64,000 nt of DNA from CADEED01 sp963711635 (GTDB lineage Bacteria; Pseudomonadota; Gammaproteobacteria; Steroidobacterales; Steroidobacteraceae), in NCBI GenBank assembly GCA_963711635.1, contig CAVQEZ010000024.1, positions 276,172 to 340,171 of the forward strand, in the 5' to 3' direction. The translations under genes and the position numbers were made by a program. Position 1 is the first letter of the stretch; each line of letters begins with the position of its first letter. Under the pieces are notes generated by a model. It had not been told where the DNA came from. It saw nothing but the letters and a program-made list of their open reading frames with translations, and searched no databases. Shown piece by piece: positions 46,370-56,358 of the stretch.

Positions 46370-48274
46370 ATGAGCAGTCCCATCAGCCGCTTTATTTCCT
46401 TCCGTCAAATGGTGCTGATCGCGGTGGCCGCTGCGTTCGGTGTCCTGCTGATGCGGCCCGCCGCGGCGCAGTCCAACTCGGTGTTTTACGTCGATCCCAA
46501 CACGCAGGCGGCCCGTTGGGTGGCGTTGAACCAGAGCGACTCCAAGATGCCGGTCATTCGCGATCGGATCGCGAGCGTGCCCCAGGGCCGCTGGTTCACC
46601 CAGAACAACACGCCGACAGTGGCCTCCCAGGTGAGCAGCTACGTCGGCGCCGCGGCGGCCGCGGGCAAGATCCCGATCATGATCGTGTACAACATTCCGA
46701 ATCGGGACTGCGGTGGCCTGTCGAGCGGTGGCATCCAGGACCACGGCGCGTACCGCGCCTGGATCGACCAGGTGGCAGCCGGCCTGCAGAACCGTCCAGC
46801 GCTCATCATCCTCGAGCCCGACGTGCTCCCGATCATGACCAGCTGCTTGTCCGCCTCGCAGCAGGCCGAGACCCGCGCGTCCATCGCGTACGCGGGCAAG
46901 AGGCTCAAGGCGGGATCGAGCCAGGCCCGCGTGTACTTCGACATCGGGCATTCGAACTGGCTCTCGCCCTCGGAAGCTGCGTCGCGCCTCGTCGCGTCGG
47001 ACATCGCCAACAGCGCGGATGGCATCTCCACCAACGTGTCGAACTACCGGACCACGTCGGCCGAGATTTCTTACGCCAAGCAGATCATCGCGGCCACCGG
47101 CATCTCGCGTTTGCAGGCGGTCATCGACACCAGTCGCAACGGCAATGGGCCGCTGGGCTCCGAGTGGTGCGATCCATCCGGCCGTGCCATCGGCATCCCC
47201 AGCACGAATGTCACTGGCGACGCGAAGATCGATGCGCTCGTGTGGGTCAAGCCGCCCGGAGAATCCGACGGCTGCATCGCCGCGGCAGGCCAATTCGTGG
47301 CGCAGCGTGCATATGACCTGGCGATCGCGGCCGGCCCGGTCACGCCGCCGGCGGACACACAGCCTCCTTCGGTACCCGGTGCGCCGTCGGTGACGGTGAC
47401 CGCGTCGTCGGTGACGCTGTCCTGGGCGGGTTCGAGCGACAACGTGGGTGTCAGCGGCTACGACATCTTCCGTGCGCCTGGGTCGAGCGGCGGAACGTTC
47501 ACGTCCGTGGGCGCGTCGTCAGCGACCACGTTCACGAACTCGGGCCTGGCTTCGAACTCTACGTTCCGATATCAAGTGCGCGCGCGCGACGCGGCCGGCA
47601 ATACGTCGGGCTTTACCGCGCCGGTGGTCGCCACAACCTCCGGCAACTCCGGGGACACGCAGGCGCCCACCGTGCCGGGCACGCCGATTGCCTCGGGCAT
47701 CACCGCGTCATCGGTCAACCTGTCCTGGTCGCCCTCGTCGGACAATGTCGCAGTGACGGGGTACGACATCTTCCGGGCCACGGGCGCGAGCGGCGGCACC
47801 TTCGCGTCGGTCGGCACCTCGCCAAGCGCGTCGTTTGCCAACACCGGTTTGACCGCCAACACTATCTACCGCTACCAGGTCCGCGCACGCGACGCGGCGG
47901 GCAACGCGTCCGGATTCTCCGCAGCGGTCACCGTGACGACCGCGAACGGAGGCGGCGGCGGCGGTGGCTGCGCGGCGACACTCACCGCCCAGAGCCAATG
48001 GAGCAACGGCTACGTCATTCAACCGGTCCGCGTCACCAACACCGGCACCTCCAACATCTCCGGCTGGACCGTCACGTTCACCCTCCCGGCTGGACACACC
48101 ATCACGGGCTCGTGGAATGCGACGTTGACCATCAGCGGGCAGACCGTAACTGCGCGTGGCACCGGGCATAACAGTGCGTTGGCGCCGGGTGGTGTCGGCG
48201 AATGGGGATTTCAGGGCAGCCGCCCCAACGGCAATACGGCTCTGCCCGGGCCGGCGAGCTGCACCAGCCCCTGA
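46370..48274 (+). CDS. Secreted GH6 cellulase with two FN3 domains and CBM2
   Basis: 634 residues from ATG 46370 (AAAAGGAG 6 nt upstream). Signal peptide 1-33. GH6 catalytic domain about 37-325 with the expected acidic residues: D113 in YNIPNRDCGG, D151 in ILEPDVLP and the Asp of KPPGESDG (D300). Two near-identical fibronectin III modules follow (about 330-423 and 430-524), then a poly-Gly linker and a C-terminal family 2 cellulose-binding module (534-634) with flanking cysteines. GH6 enzymes are inverting endoglucanases or cellobiohydrolases; which one depends on the loops over the tunnel and cannot be settled here. Confidence 0.95.
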   Translation: MSSPISRFISFRQMVLIAVAAAFGVLLMRPAAAQSNSVFYVDPNTQAARWVALNQSDSKMPVIRDRIASVPQGRWFTQNNTPTVASQVSSYVGAAAAAGKIPIMIVYNIPNRDCGGLSSGGIQDHGAYRAWIDQVAAGLQNRPALIILEPDVLPIMTSCLSASQQAETRASIAYAGKRLKAGSSQARVYFDIGHSNWLSPSEAASRLVASDIANSADGISTNVSNYRTTSAEISYAKQIIAATGISRLQAVIDTSRNGNGPLGSEWCDPSGRAIGIPSTNVTGDAKIDALVWVKPPGESDGCIAAAGQFVAQRAYDLAIAAGPVTPPADTQPPSVPGAPSVTVTASSVTLSWAGSSDNVGVSGYDIFRAPGSSGGTFTSVGASSATTFTNSGLASNSTFRYQVRARDAAGNTSGFTAPVVATTSGNSGDTQAPTVPGTPIASGITASSVNLSWSPSSDNVAVTGYDIFRATGASGGTFASVGTSPSASFANTGLTANTIYRYQVRARDAAGNASGFSAAVTVTTANGGGGGGGCAATLTAQSQWSNGYVIQPVRVTNTGTSNISGWTVTFTLPAGHTITGSWNATLTISGQTVTARGTGHNSALAPGGVGEWGFQGSRPNGNTALPGPASCTSP

Positions 48275-48284
48275 GAGAGCACAA

Positions 48285-48319
48285 GCTGCGGGGATCACGC
48301 GAGGCGTGATCCCCGCAGC
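48285..48319 (+). terminator. Perfect 16-bp hairpin after the GH6 gene
   Basis: gctgcggggatcacgc pairs completely with gcgtgatccccgcagc around a GAG loop, 10 nt after the cellulase stop. No T run follows, so it may be a Rho-assisted terminator, an mRNA 3' stabiliser or a protein-binding palindrome. Confidence 0.6.
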
Positions 48320-48490
48320 CGGATCGAGAACGGGTGAGCGTCGCGCGCAACTACGCGACGTCGAGAAATGCGATCGACCGAATGCCAACCAGGCACCGTT
48401 TGATCCCGTCTCATCGACCCGCAATGTTTCCTTCACACATTCATAACACTGCGGGTCTGCAATGTGGCCTTCCATCAAGGAGGTCATCCC

Positions 48491-49976
48491 ATGAATGCAT
48501 CGGTCTCGCGTCGTCGCTTCCTGCACTCGGGCGCAGTGGGTGCCGCTTCCTTTGTCGGAGCGCTGCAGATGTTGCAGACGCGGCAGGCGGAGGCACATGG
48601 CCGCCCGCGCCCTGGCAACGGCTACGGACCCATCGCACCCGTCAATGACCTGACTACCGGACTGCCGCTGCTGCAGCTGCCGGCGGGCTTCCAGTACAGC
48701 TCGTTTTCCTGGACCGGCGATCTCATGCGCAACCAGCAGCCCACGCCCGGCGCGCACGACGGCATGGCGGTGGTGGGCTGGGGCCCGCGCGGCATTCAAC
48801 TCATCCGCAACCACGAGCTGGGCCAGGGACCCATCATCGATGCGCCCGGCAAGTACGACACGGCGATCGTGACCGACGGCACCACGACGGCGCCGCTGGC
48901 CGGCGGCACGACCACGCTGCATCTGGACTGGAACGGTCGCTGGAAACATGCGGAACCCAGCCTCGGCGGCACCATCGTCAACTGCGCTGGCGGACCCACG
49001 CCCTGGGGCAGCTGGCTCACCTGCGAAGAAACCAATATCGACCTCACACCGCTGGGCGGTCTTGCGCCACGGATATGTGTTCGAAGTGCGCCGGCACGCG
49101 GGCGCGACCACCGGTGTGCCGCTCACCGACATGGGCCGCTTCCCGCACGAAGCCGTCGCCGTCGATCCGCGCAATCACACGGTCTACCTGACCGAGGACA
49201 GCCGCAATCAATCCGGGCTTCTATCGCTTCATTCCGCATGCTCGGGGCCACTGTCGCGAGGGCAGTCTCGAGGACGGCGGCCGTCTGCAGATGGCGCGCG
49301 CCAAGGGCATCGCGAACGCGGACCTGCTCACGCGCCCAGGTCGGTGACACCTACCAGATCGAATGGGTGGACATCGCCGATCCCGATGCGGACCCAGGTC
49401 CGTTCACCGCGCCGCATGGCGGCGGCAGCGCGAGTGGACCGTTCCTGCAGGGTTGGGCACAGGGCGCGCTGCGCATGAGCCGCGGCGAAGGCATCTGGCA
49501 GCACAACGGCAAGTTCTACATCGTGGACACCAGCACCGGCGTGGATTCGCAGAGCCGGCCCGGGCGCGGCGAGGGCGCGGTGTGGGAATACGATCCGCAC
49601 AAACGCCTGCTCAAGGCCATTTTCGTTTCCACGAACGCGGTCGACTGCCAACAATCCCGACAACATCACGGTGAGTCCGCGCGGCGGCATTCTCACCTGC
49701 GAGGATGGCGGCGGCGTCGAGGATCAATTCGGGTTCGGCGACCGGCTGGTGGGTATCACGCGCGACGGCGGCTCGTACATCTTCGCGAAGAACAACATCG
49801 TGCTCACCGCGGCGCAGATTGCCGCGGCCGGCAAGGTGGTCGGCGAGGGCGACTATCGGAACAACGAATTCGCCGGCGCCTGTTTCGAACCCACCGGGCG
49901 CATCCTGTTCGTGAACATCCAGACCCCGGGCATCACCTTTGCCATCTGGGGCCCCTGGTGGCGAGGCGAGCTCTAA
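48491..49976 (+). CDS. Tat-exported PhoX/DUF839 family phosphatase, several frameshifts
   Basis: Start ATG 48491 after a strong AAGGAGGT. The signal SRRRFLHSGAVGAA is a twin-arginine leader. The frame-joined product has the DUF839 beta-propeller hallmarks: IRNHELGQGP, GGTIVNCAGGPTPWGSWLTCEET, GRFPHEAVAVDP, VYLTEDS, GGILTCEDGG and a C-terminal NIQTPGITFAIWGPW. PhoX-type enzymes are Ca/Fe-dependent periplasmic phosphatases; many relatives are uncharacterised. Breaks occur near 49,065, 49,205 and 49,650, and probably once more between 49,205 and 49,340, where the residue path is hard to follow. All family blocks survive, so sequence error is more likely than a real pseudogene. Confidence 0.75.
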
Positions 49977-50240
49977 GGCCCGGCGCGGCTGGCACTGTCG
50001 TTCTGCAGGGCCTGTCAATTCGGCTCGAGTGGCTGGCGCGCGACGTCTGTCGCGAGCTATTCATGCCGATGAAAAGTCTTCCCTGATCATCGTCACGCTG
50101 AACCGTCCCGGCGTTCACGTCGACAGATTGTGTAAATCCTGCTCCCAGAATGCGCGCGCTGGTATTTCCGATCCGAAGCGACCACTTGTTCAAGGCAGAA
50201 CGTACCGCCGGCTGACAGCCGGGCAACGCCTGCGGACGTA

Positions 50241-50939
50241 GTGTCGGGCTCACCATGGATTGGAGCGTGTTCGGTGACTCCACTTGCGCACCGCGCCTCG
50301 AAGATTGCAGGTGTTATCCGACGAAGACATCCTGCCAGCATCTCGAACATGCTGGTGGTCGGATGCGGCAACGGCCGGGAGGCGCAGGCACTTGCGCACG
50401 CGCTGCACTGCGATGTCACGGGTATCGACCTGCGCGACCAGTTCGATCCAGAAGCGGCCGCCGAAGTGCATTTGCAGAGGGCTGATGCGACGGCGTTGCC
50501 GTTCGCTACGGATACGTTCGATTTCATCTACTCGTATCACGTGCTCGAACACATTCCCCGCTATCGGGACGCTTTAACCGAAATGAACCGCGTGTTGGCA
50601 AAGGGCGGAGGTCTGTGGATAGGCACGCCGAATCGCGCCCGCCTGGTTGGATATATCGGCAGCAAGGTGCCCATGCGACGGGCGATCAAATGGAATGCCG
50701 CCGATTGGAGCGCACGATTGCGAGGTCGATTTCGCAACGAGCTGGGAGCGCATGCCGGATTCACGCTGCGCGAGCTCGGTGGAGAATTGCTGGCCGTTTT
50801 CAGTCACGTCGACGATGCAACGCTCGACTACTACCTTGCGATCTACCCGCATCGAGCTCGCACCGTACGTTTGCTTCACAGCTCAGGGCTGGGAACGTAT
50901 GCCTTTCCAGGCATCTACTTCGTCGGCCGTAAGATGTGA
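50241..50939 (+). CDS. SAM-dependent class I methyltransferase
   Basis: 232 residues from GTG 50241; GTG 50274 is an equally plausible start. SAM-binding motif I (MLVVGCGNGREAQAL), GIDL, then DATALPFATDTFDFIYSYHVLEHI, the methyltransferase-11 pattern with the HVLEH motif. The C-terminus has a basic, membrane-peripheral look. Substrate unknown. Its 3' end overlaps the convergent oxidoreductase gene by 25 nt. Confidence 0.85.
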   Translation: MSGSPWIGACSVTPLAHRASKIAGVIRRRHPASISNMLVVGCGNGREAQALAHALHCDVTGIDLRDQFDPEAAAEVHLQRADATALPFATDTFDFIYSYHVLEHIPRYRDALTEMNRVLAKGGGLWIGTPNRARLVGYIGSKVPMRRAIKWNAADWSARLRGRFRNELGAHAGFTLRELGGELLAVFSHVDDATLDYYLAIYPHRARTVRLLHSSGLGTYAFPGIYFVGRKM

Positions 50940-52087
50940 TTCGGCGCGGATGCCATGCTGAGTGGCATGTAGTCCGTATAACCCTTCGGCCCATCGGTGT
51001 AGAACGTGCTCGAATCGGGCTGATTCAACGCCGCATCTTTTCGAAATCGTTCCACGAGATCCGGATTCGCGAGAAAGTGCTTGCCGTAGGCGATCATCTC
51101 CGCTTCACCCGAGCGCAGCGCTGCGGCGCCGGTCGCAGCGTCATAACCTCCATTGAGAATAATCGGTCCGTCAAAGAAGAGTCGCATGTCCGCCGCCACT
51201 TGCCTGGACTCGACGATATGGAGATACGCAAGGCCAAAGCGGCTGAGTGCCTTCGATGCCTGCGTGAATGTCGCCGCAGGATTTCCGTCGCGCATATCGT
51301 TGTAAGGATTTGTCGGCGATAAACGCACGCCGATCCTGTCGACTGGCACGAATTGCGCCACGGCTTCGATCACTTCCAGCAGAAATCGCAATCGATTTTG
51401 CACCTTGCCACCGTACTCGTCGGTCCGTTGGTTCGAGCCGTCGCGAATGAACTGGTCGATGAGATAACCGTTGGCCGCGTGAATCTCGACTCCGTCAAAA
51501 CCCGCCTTCCACCCGAGCTCAGCCGCTCGTGAGTACTCGTGTACCGCATTCGCGATGTCAGTTCGCGTCATCGCTCGCGGCTTCACGTACGGCTTCACCC
51601 CGGACGGCGTGTGCGTCTTGCCGGCGGCAGTGATGGCGGACGGAGCTATGGGCACTTCGCCGTCCAGGAAATCCGGATGCGACACGCGACCCGTATGCCA
51701 CAGTTGCAGAAAAATCCGCCCGCCCTGTCGGTGGCATGCGTCCGTGACACCTTTCCAGCCCGCTGCATGCGCATCCGTGTAGATAGCTGGTGAGCCCACC
51801 CAGCCATAACCCTGTGGGGAGATCGCGGTAGCTTCCGTCACGATGAATCCCGCGGTGGCACGCTGCGCGTAGTACTCGGCCATCAATGGATTCGCGGTCC
51901 TCGATACTCCTGCCCGACCCCGCGTCATCGGCGCCATGATGATGCGGTTGGGGAGTCGCAGGTTCCTCAGCAGCACCGGATCCAACAGACCCGGATGCCT
52001 TGTCGATTCGGCTGTATGAGCTCGCCTGGACGCGAGCGAAAACAGGGTCCCGAGAAAACATCCTGTCAGGTCGCGTCTCGAAAGCAC
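50915..52087 (-). CDS. Old Yellow Enzyme-family flavin oxidoreductase with Tat-like leader
   Basis: 390 residues. FMN-dependent ene-reductase barrel: LRLPNRIIMAPMTRGRA, LQLWHTGRVSHP, EIHAANGYLIDQF with the substrate-binding H203/N206 pair, and the phosphate-binding C-terminal region (LNGGYDA ... YGKHFLANPD). The first ~28 residues (MLSRRDLTGCFLGTLFSLAS) look like a twin-arginine signal with SRRDLTG, unusual for OYE, which is normally cytosolic. If exported it would reduce enones in the periplasm. A start at a later codon would remove the leader, but there is no Met before residue 51 in the conserved barrel. Confidence 0.85.
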   Translation of the reverse strand: MLSRRDLTGCFLGTLFSLASRRAHTAESTRHPGLLDPVLLRNLRLPNRIIMAPMTRGRAGVSRTANPLMAEYYAQRATAGFIVTEATAISPQGYGWVGSPAIYTDAHAAGWKGVTDACHRQGGRIFLQLWHTGRVSHPDFLDGEVPIAPSAITAAGKTHTPSGVKPYVKPRAMTRTDIANAVHEYSRAAELGWKAGFDGVEIHAANGYLIDQFIRDGSNQRTDEYGGKVQNRLRFLLEVIEAVAQFVPVDRIGVRLSPTNPYNDMRDGNPAATFTQASKALSRFGLAYLHIVESRQVAADMRLFFDGPIILNGGYDAATGAAALRSGEAEMIAYGKHFLANPDLVERFRKDAALNQPDSSTFYTDGPKGYTDYMPLSMASAPNHILRPTK

Positions 52088-52310
52088 TTGCTTCTCCTCT
52101 TGAGCTTATTGAAGTCTACGACTGCGCGGCCGGCGCAGCACGCTCGCTCGACGAGCGGGGTTTCCGAAAACGTCGAAACACACGCCATCTCCTCGACTTC
52201 GCGGAGTCCTACTTCCGCAGTGTGCTTGCAGACGACAAATAACCGGAGGTTCTCATCCAGCGGCGGCTTTCCCACAAGCGTGGTGCCATCTCGAAATCCG
52301 TACAACGAAA

Positions 52311-52338
52311 AGCCCCCGGTGGTCTCCCACCGGGGGCT
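52311..52338 (-). terminator. Intrinsic terminator of the NHL lipoprotein gene
   Basis: Perfect 12-bp stem agcccccggtgg/ccaccgggggct with a four-base loop. On the minus strand it follows the gene stop by about 25 nt and is followed by TTTTC. A clear Rho-independent terminator. Confidence 0.85.
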
Positions 52339-52360
52339 ATCTATCTACATGACCCGGGTC

Positions 52361-53885
52361 TTACGGTGCGCCCGCGTCGATCCTGCGCAGGATTCCATGT
52401 TCACGCTCCATCACGTACATGATGGTGCCGTCCTTGGAGATGGTGCAGGAGTTCGGCCGGAAGAAGTCGGCGGTGGCGAGGGGCCCGTCGATGATCTGCC
52501 GGGTCGCGGTGCCGGACAAGGTGTCGACCGTGCCGTCGAGGCTGACGCGGCGCACCTGCGCGATGGTGGGGCTCGGCACGTAGATGTAGCCATGGCTGTA
52601 GCAGACGTGGTTCGAGGCACCACCCACCACCGCGAGCTGCGAGATATTTCCGTTGGTGATGTTGTAGAGCGTGCCACTGGCCCAGTTGCCGGCATACACG
52701 TTGCCGTTTTCATCGGTCAGGATGGAGACCACGTCCTTCAGCGGTGCACCCGAGGCGTACGTGGAAACCGTGCCGTCCGGGGTGATCTTCAACACCGTCG
52801 CGCCCGTCTGGGAGAAGTTGGCGCCATACAGGCCCACCAGCAGGTTGTCATCCTTGTCGACCCACATTCCTCCGGGCCCGTCCAGCCCGGAAGCGAACGT
52901 GGTCACCACGCCGTCCGGCGTGACTTTGCGCACCGCGTTGGCCTCGTAATCCGCCACGAAGATATTGCCCTTCGAATCGAAGTTGAAGCCGTTGACGGAA
53001 CCGAAGCCCGTGGCGAAGACCGATACCTGGCCGTCCGGCGTGACGCGGTTCATGCTCTTGTAGTTCGAAACATAGATGTCGCCGTTGGCGGCGACCGCCA
53101 AGCCGTCGCTGGCCCACGGGTCGGCGGCGTTGGCCACCGTCGACACCGATTTGAAGGGGCTGTCGGTGAACTGCACGTAATCCACATAGGTCTCCGATGC
53201 GCCGGCAGTCGACGGGCTCGCGATCGCGATGACGTCGCCGTCATGCACCGAGACCACGACGCTGGCGGTCGCATACGCGCCCGCCGTAGGCCGCAAAGTA
53301 AATTTGCCAGCGGAGGCGCCGTTCACTTTTGCTTCCAGGGTCCCGGCACTATCCGTGCGGTAAGCCAGGATCAGCGCGTGGGCATCCACGGAATCGTTGG
53401 TCGAGATACCGAGGCCCGCGGCTCCCACGAAGACTGTTTTTCCCTTTGAAGCCGCGGCGTCGGCGACCGTCGTCGCGCCGCCGACCGCGCTCGCGGCTTC
53501 CGCCTCGACGCGACCGGTGAAATTGACGGTCTTCACCGTGAAAGTGCCCGTGACCCCGCCGATCGTCAGCGTTGCCGAAACCTCGCCCGATGACTCGACG
53601 GAGGACCGGACCCTGATCCGGACCTTCTGATTCATTTTGACCGTGCCGGGAGTGGCACGGTAAGCCATGGCCGTCGATCGAGTACTCTCCGCCGGTAATG
53701 GACAGCTGCGCCGGAATGTTGATTCCCGATATGGTCACAGGTTCCGATTCGATCAGGGTGTCGGGAGTCACCTTTGCCTGGCTGGCAAAGGTGAAGGCAT
53801 CGGGCTCGGTGTCGGGTTTGCAGCCCTGTAGCAAGAAGACCGCGACTAACAACAGCGCGTCCAGCCGACGGAATGACTTTTTCAT
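52361..53885 (-). CDS. Lipoprotein with CBM6/35-like and NHL beta-propeller domains, frameshifted
   Basis: Start ATG 53885, giving a lipoprotein signal (MKKSFRRLDALLLVAVFLLQGC). The mature protein begins with a bacterial Ig-like segment (ISGINIPAQLSITGGEYSIDG). An extra base at about 53,665-53,670 then shifts to AYRATPGTVKMNQKVRIRVRSS, the normal continuation. A jelly-roll carbohydrate-binding-like domain (EAEAASAVGG ... YVDYVQF) follows, then NHL/SMP-30-type repeats (VAANGDIYVSNY, FDSKGNIFVADYEANAVRKVTPDGVVTTFASG and similar) forming a propeller. Probably a surface or periplasmic binding or lactonase-like protein acting on sugars. Terminator downstream. Confidence 0.8.
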
Positions 53886-54169
53886 CTTTAGCACAAAAAT
53901 CTCCTGGATGATGCGGCTCATCTGGGTGAACCTGGTCGCGACCGGGCGGGATTCTTGTCAGCGCCCGGCAATCGAGCAATGGCGATTGGACGAAAGCACA
54001 TTTTCAAGTGATGAAATTTCCTTTTCGCGGGATGAGATTGCGCAACCACATGCGGTCTTCTATCTAGTAGGATCGAAACGTAGCTGGCCGCGAAGCCCCG
54101 GGTCATGTCACTGAAATCCAATTTCTGCACGCCCTGTGCCCGACGCCGTGCGTCACCGACGGTGCGCAC

Positions 54170-55388
54170 GTGAGCTCGTTCGCGCACGAGGCGTTCCTCC
54201 CGTTCGACTCGAAAGGTCTGCGAGATCGTCCGAGGATCCTGCAGGTCCTGCGGACTTTCGCCATCTGGCTCGCGCTCTGGATTTTCGTCGGCCTGATGTT
54301 CGTGGGGCAGGACGTCACGCGCAGGCTATTCGTGGACGACCCGAGGCTCTGGCAGGAGGCCCGGTTCTGGACGATGCGTGTCGTTCTTTCCGCGGCGCTC
54401 ACGCTGGTCATCCTGTGGCTCGGCACAGTGTTTCCACTGGAGAAGCGCGTCTGGGCGCGACGAGTCTCCCTGCACGTTTTCTTCAGCCTGTGCTTCGGCC
54501 TCGTCAGGACCGGACTGGAAGCGGTCGTGTACTCACATCTGAGCGCGGGTTGGGGTCCGGACTACCAGTGGGCGCAAAGCCCTGGAGAACGCATTCGCCG
54601 TGCTGATGGTCTTCGCCTTCCACCAGGCACTGATCGCATATTGGTTCATCCTGGTTCTTCACACGGCAGTTCGCTACCACGAAAAATTTCAGGAGCGCGC
54701 GGAGGCCGCGTTGCGCCTGGAGTTGAATGCCTCGGAACTTCGGGCGCAGGTCACCGAGGCGCAACTGGGCGCATTGAAGATGCAGCTGCAGCCGCACTTC
54801 CTGTTCAACACCCTGAACGCCATCATGGGAATGGTACGGACAGGCGAAGTGCAGCAGGCGGAGCGCGCCTTGTCGCGTTTCAGCGATCTGCTGCGCGCGG
54901 TGCTCGACGACATGGAGGCGCAGGAAGTCACGCTGGAACGTGAGCTGACCTACCTGCGACTCTATCTATCCATCGAGCAGATGCGCTTTTCGGATCGGCT
55001 GGTTGTCCGCATCGAACCAGATCCGGACGTGCTGGATGCAGCCGTTCCGCACATGGCACTGCAGCCGATCGCGGAGAACGCGGTGCGGCATGGAATCGGT
55101 TGCCGCGTTGCCGGCGGTTCCATCGACGTCCGGGCTTCGCGCGTCGGCGGTCGGCTGCACATCACGATACGGGACACTGGCGAGGGCGCTCGCGCCGGCT
55201 CGCCGGCCGGACGGGGCCTTGGCCTGTCGAATCTCAGGGCGCGACTGAAACAGTTGCATGGAGCGGAGGGGGAGTTGCGGATCGAATGCACCGACACCGG
55301 CGCTGCGGTCGAAGTGATCGTGCCATATCGCCGCCTCGTCGACGCCACGGAACTAGAACTGGCAGTGTCGATGGACAGCGTGCCATGA
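54170..55388 (+). CDS. LytS/YehU-type sensor histidine kinase, frameshifted
   Basis: Membrane kinase of the His_kinase (PF06580) group. GTG start; three or four membrane segments lie in residues ~25-160. An extra C at about 54,585 (AAAGCCCTGG for AAAGCCTGG) shifts the reading, and the rest gives a further membrane segment, a coiled coil, QLQPHFLFNTLNAI with the phosphorylated His, and the ATPase N-box LQPIAENAVRHGI and GLGLSNLR. About 405 residues. ATGA overlap with the LytTR regulator gene indicates a two-component pair. Confidence 0.88.
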
Positions 55389-56171
55389 AGAAGTCCGCCG
55401 AGAAGCGGGCCCAGTGGAGCGCCTTGATCGTCGACGACGAGCCGTTCGCGCGCGCGAGCCTGCGGACGTTACTCGAGCGCGAGCCCGATGCAATCACCAT
55501 CTTCGAAGCGAGAAACGGTCACGAGGCGGCATCTCTCATACGCGGTGAGCGGCCCGACGTGGTGTTTCTCGATGTGCAGATGCCGGAGATGAACGGGTTC
55601 GACGTGGTGCGGCAGGTTGGCGCCGCCGCGATGCCGGACGTGATTTTCGTCACGGCGCACGATCAGTTTGCCATCCAGGCATTCGAGATCAATGCACTCG
55701 ATTACCTTCTCAAGCCGGTCTCCGAGGAGCGCTTCGCGGAAGCTCTCCAACGCACGCGGTCATATCTGCGGCGGCGCGGCGACGACCAGTGAGCGCATCG
55801 TGTCGTTGCTGCAGACACTCGCTTCGCCGGCGAAAACCCTCACGCGCATCGCGGTGCGTTCGGCCGGCAAGACGAGATTCGTGAATCTGGAGGATGTGCT
55901 CTGGATTCAAGCGGCAGAGAACTATGTGCAACTGCATACCGCCACTTCCCGCCACCTGGTGCATGCCACCATGCAAACCATGCTGGGACGGCTCGATCCT
56001 GAAGTGTTCGTACGCGTCCATCGTTCGGCGGTCGTCAATGTCCGCCACATCAAGCAGATCGAGACGGCAGCGCAAGGCGACTACGTGCTCACACTGGACA
56101 ACGGCTCTTGCATCCAATCCAGCCGCACGTACAACGAAGTCATCAAGCGGTGGGTATCGAATCGCCCATAG
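55385..56171 (+). CDS. LytTR-family response regulator, frameshifted
   Basis: Receiver domain with phospho-acceptor D63 (VFLDVQMPEMNGFD) and the LytTR-specific HDQFAIQAFEINALDYLLKPV. The frame breaks at about 55,785 in the linker. The next frame carries the LytTR DNA-binding domain: VNLEDVLWIQAAENYVQLHT, VRVHRSAVVNVRHIK and YNEVIKRW at the end. About 262 residues in total. It would bind direct-repeat operators near target promoters; the divergent lipoprotein gene and the downstream DUF1592 gene are candidates. Confidence 0.88.
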
Positions 56172-56358
56172 CCCACGCGCACGCGGAATGATTTCCGCAT
56201 TGGCGGCAGTGATATACAAATGTGTATGAGAGGGAATTGTTTGGCCGCGCGCGGGTCGAATTTCAGCATCTCGCGGAGGACGTCACCTGGGAAATTCGCA
56301 CCACAGGAAGCTGTGTAGGACATGGGCCACGATGCGCCCATTTGGTATGGTCGGTGCC

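Noticed and set aside
48491..49976. PhoX-like gene as a true pseudogene
   Set aside because: All conserved blocks survive across the frames and the window shows many insertion-type errors, so decay is not supported.
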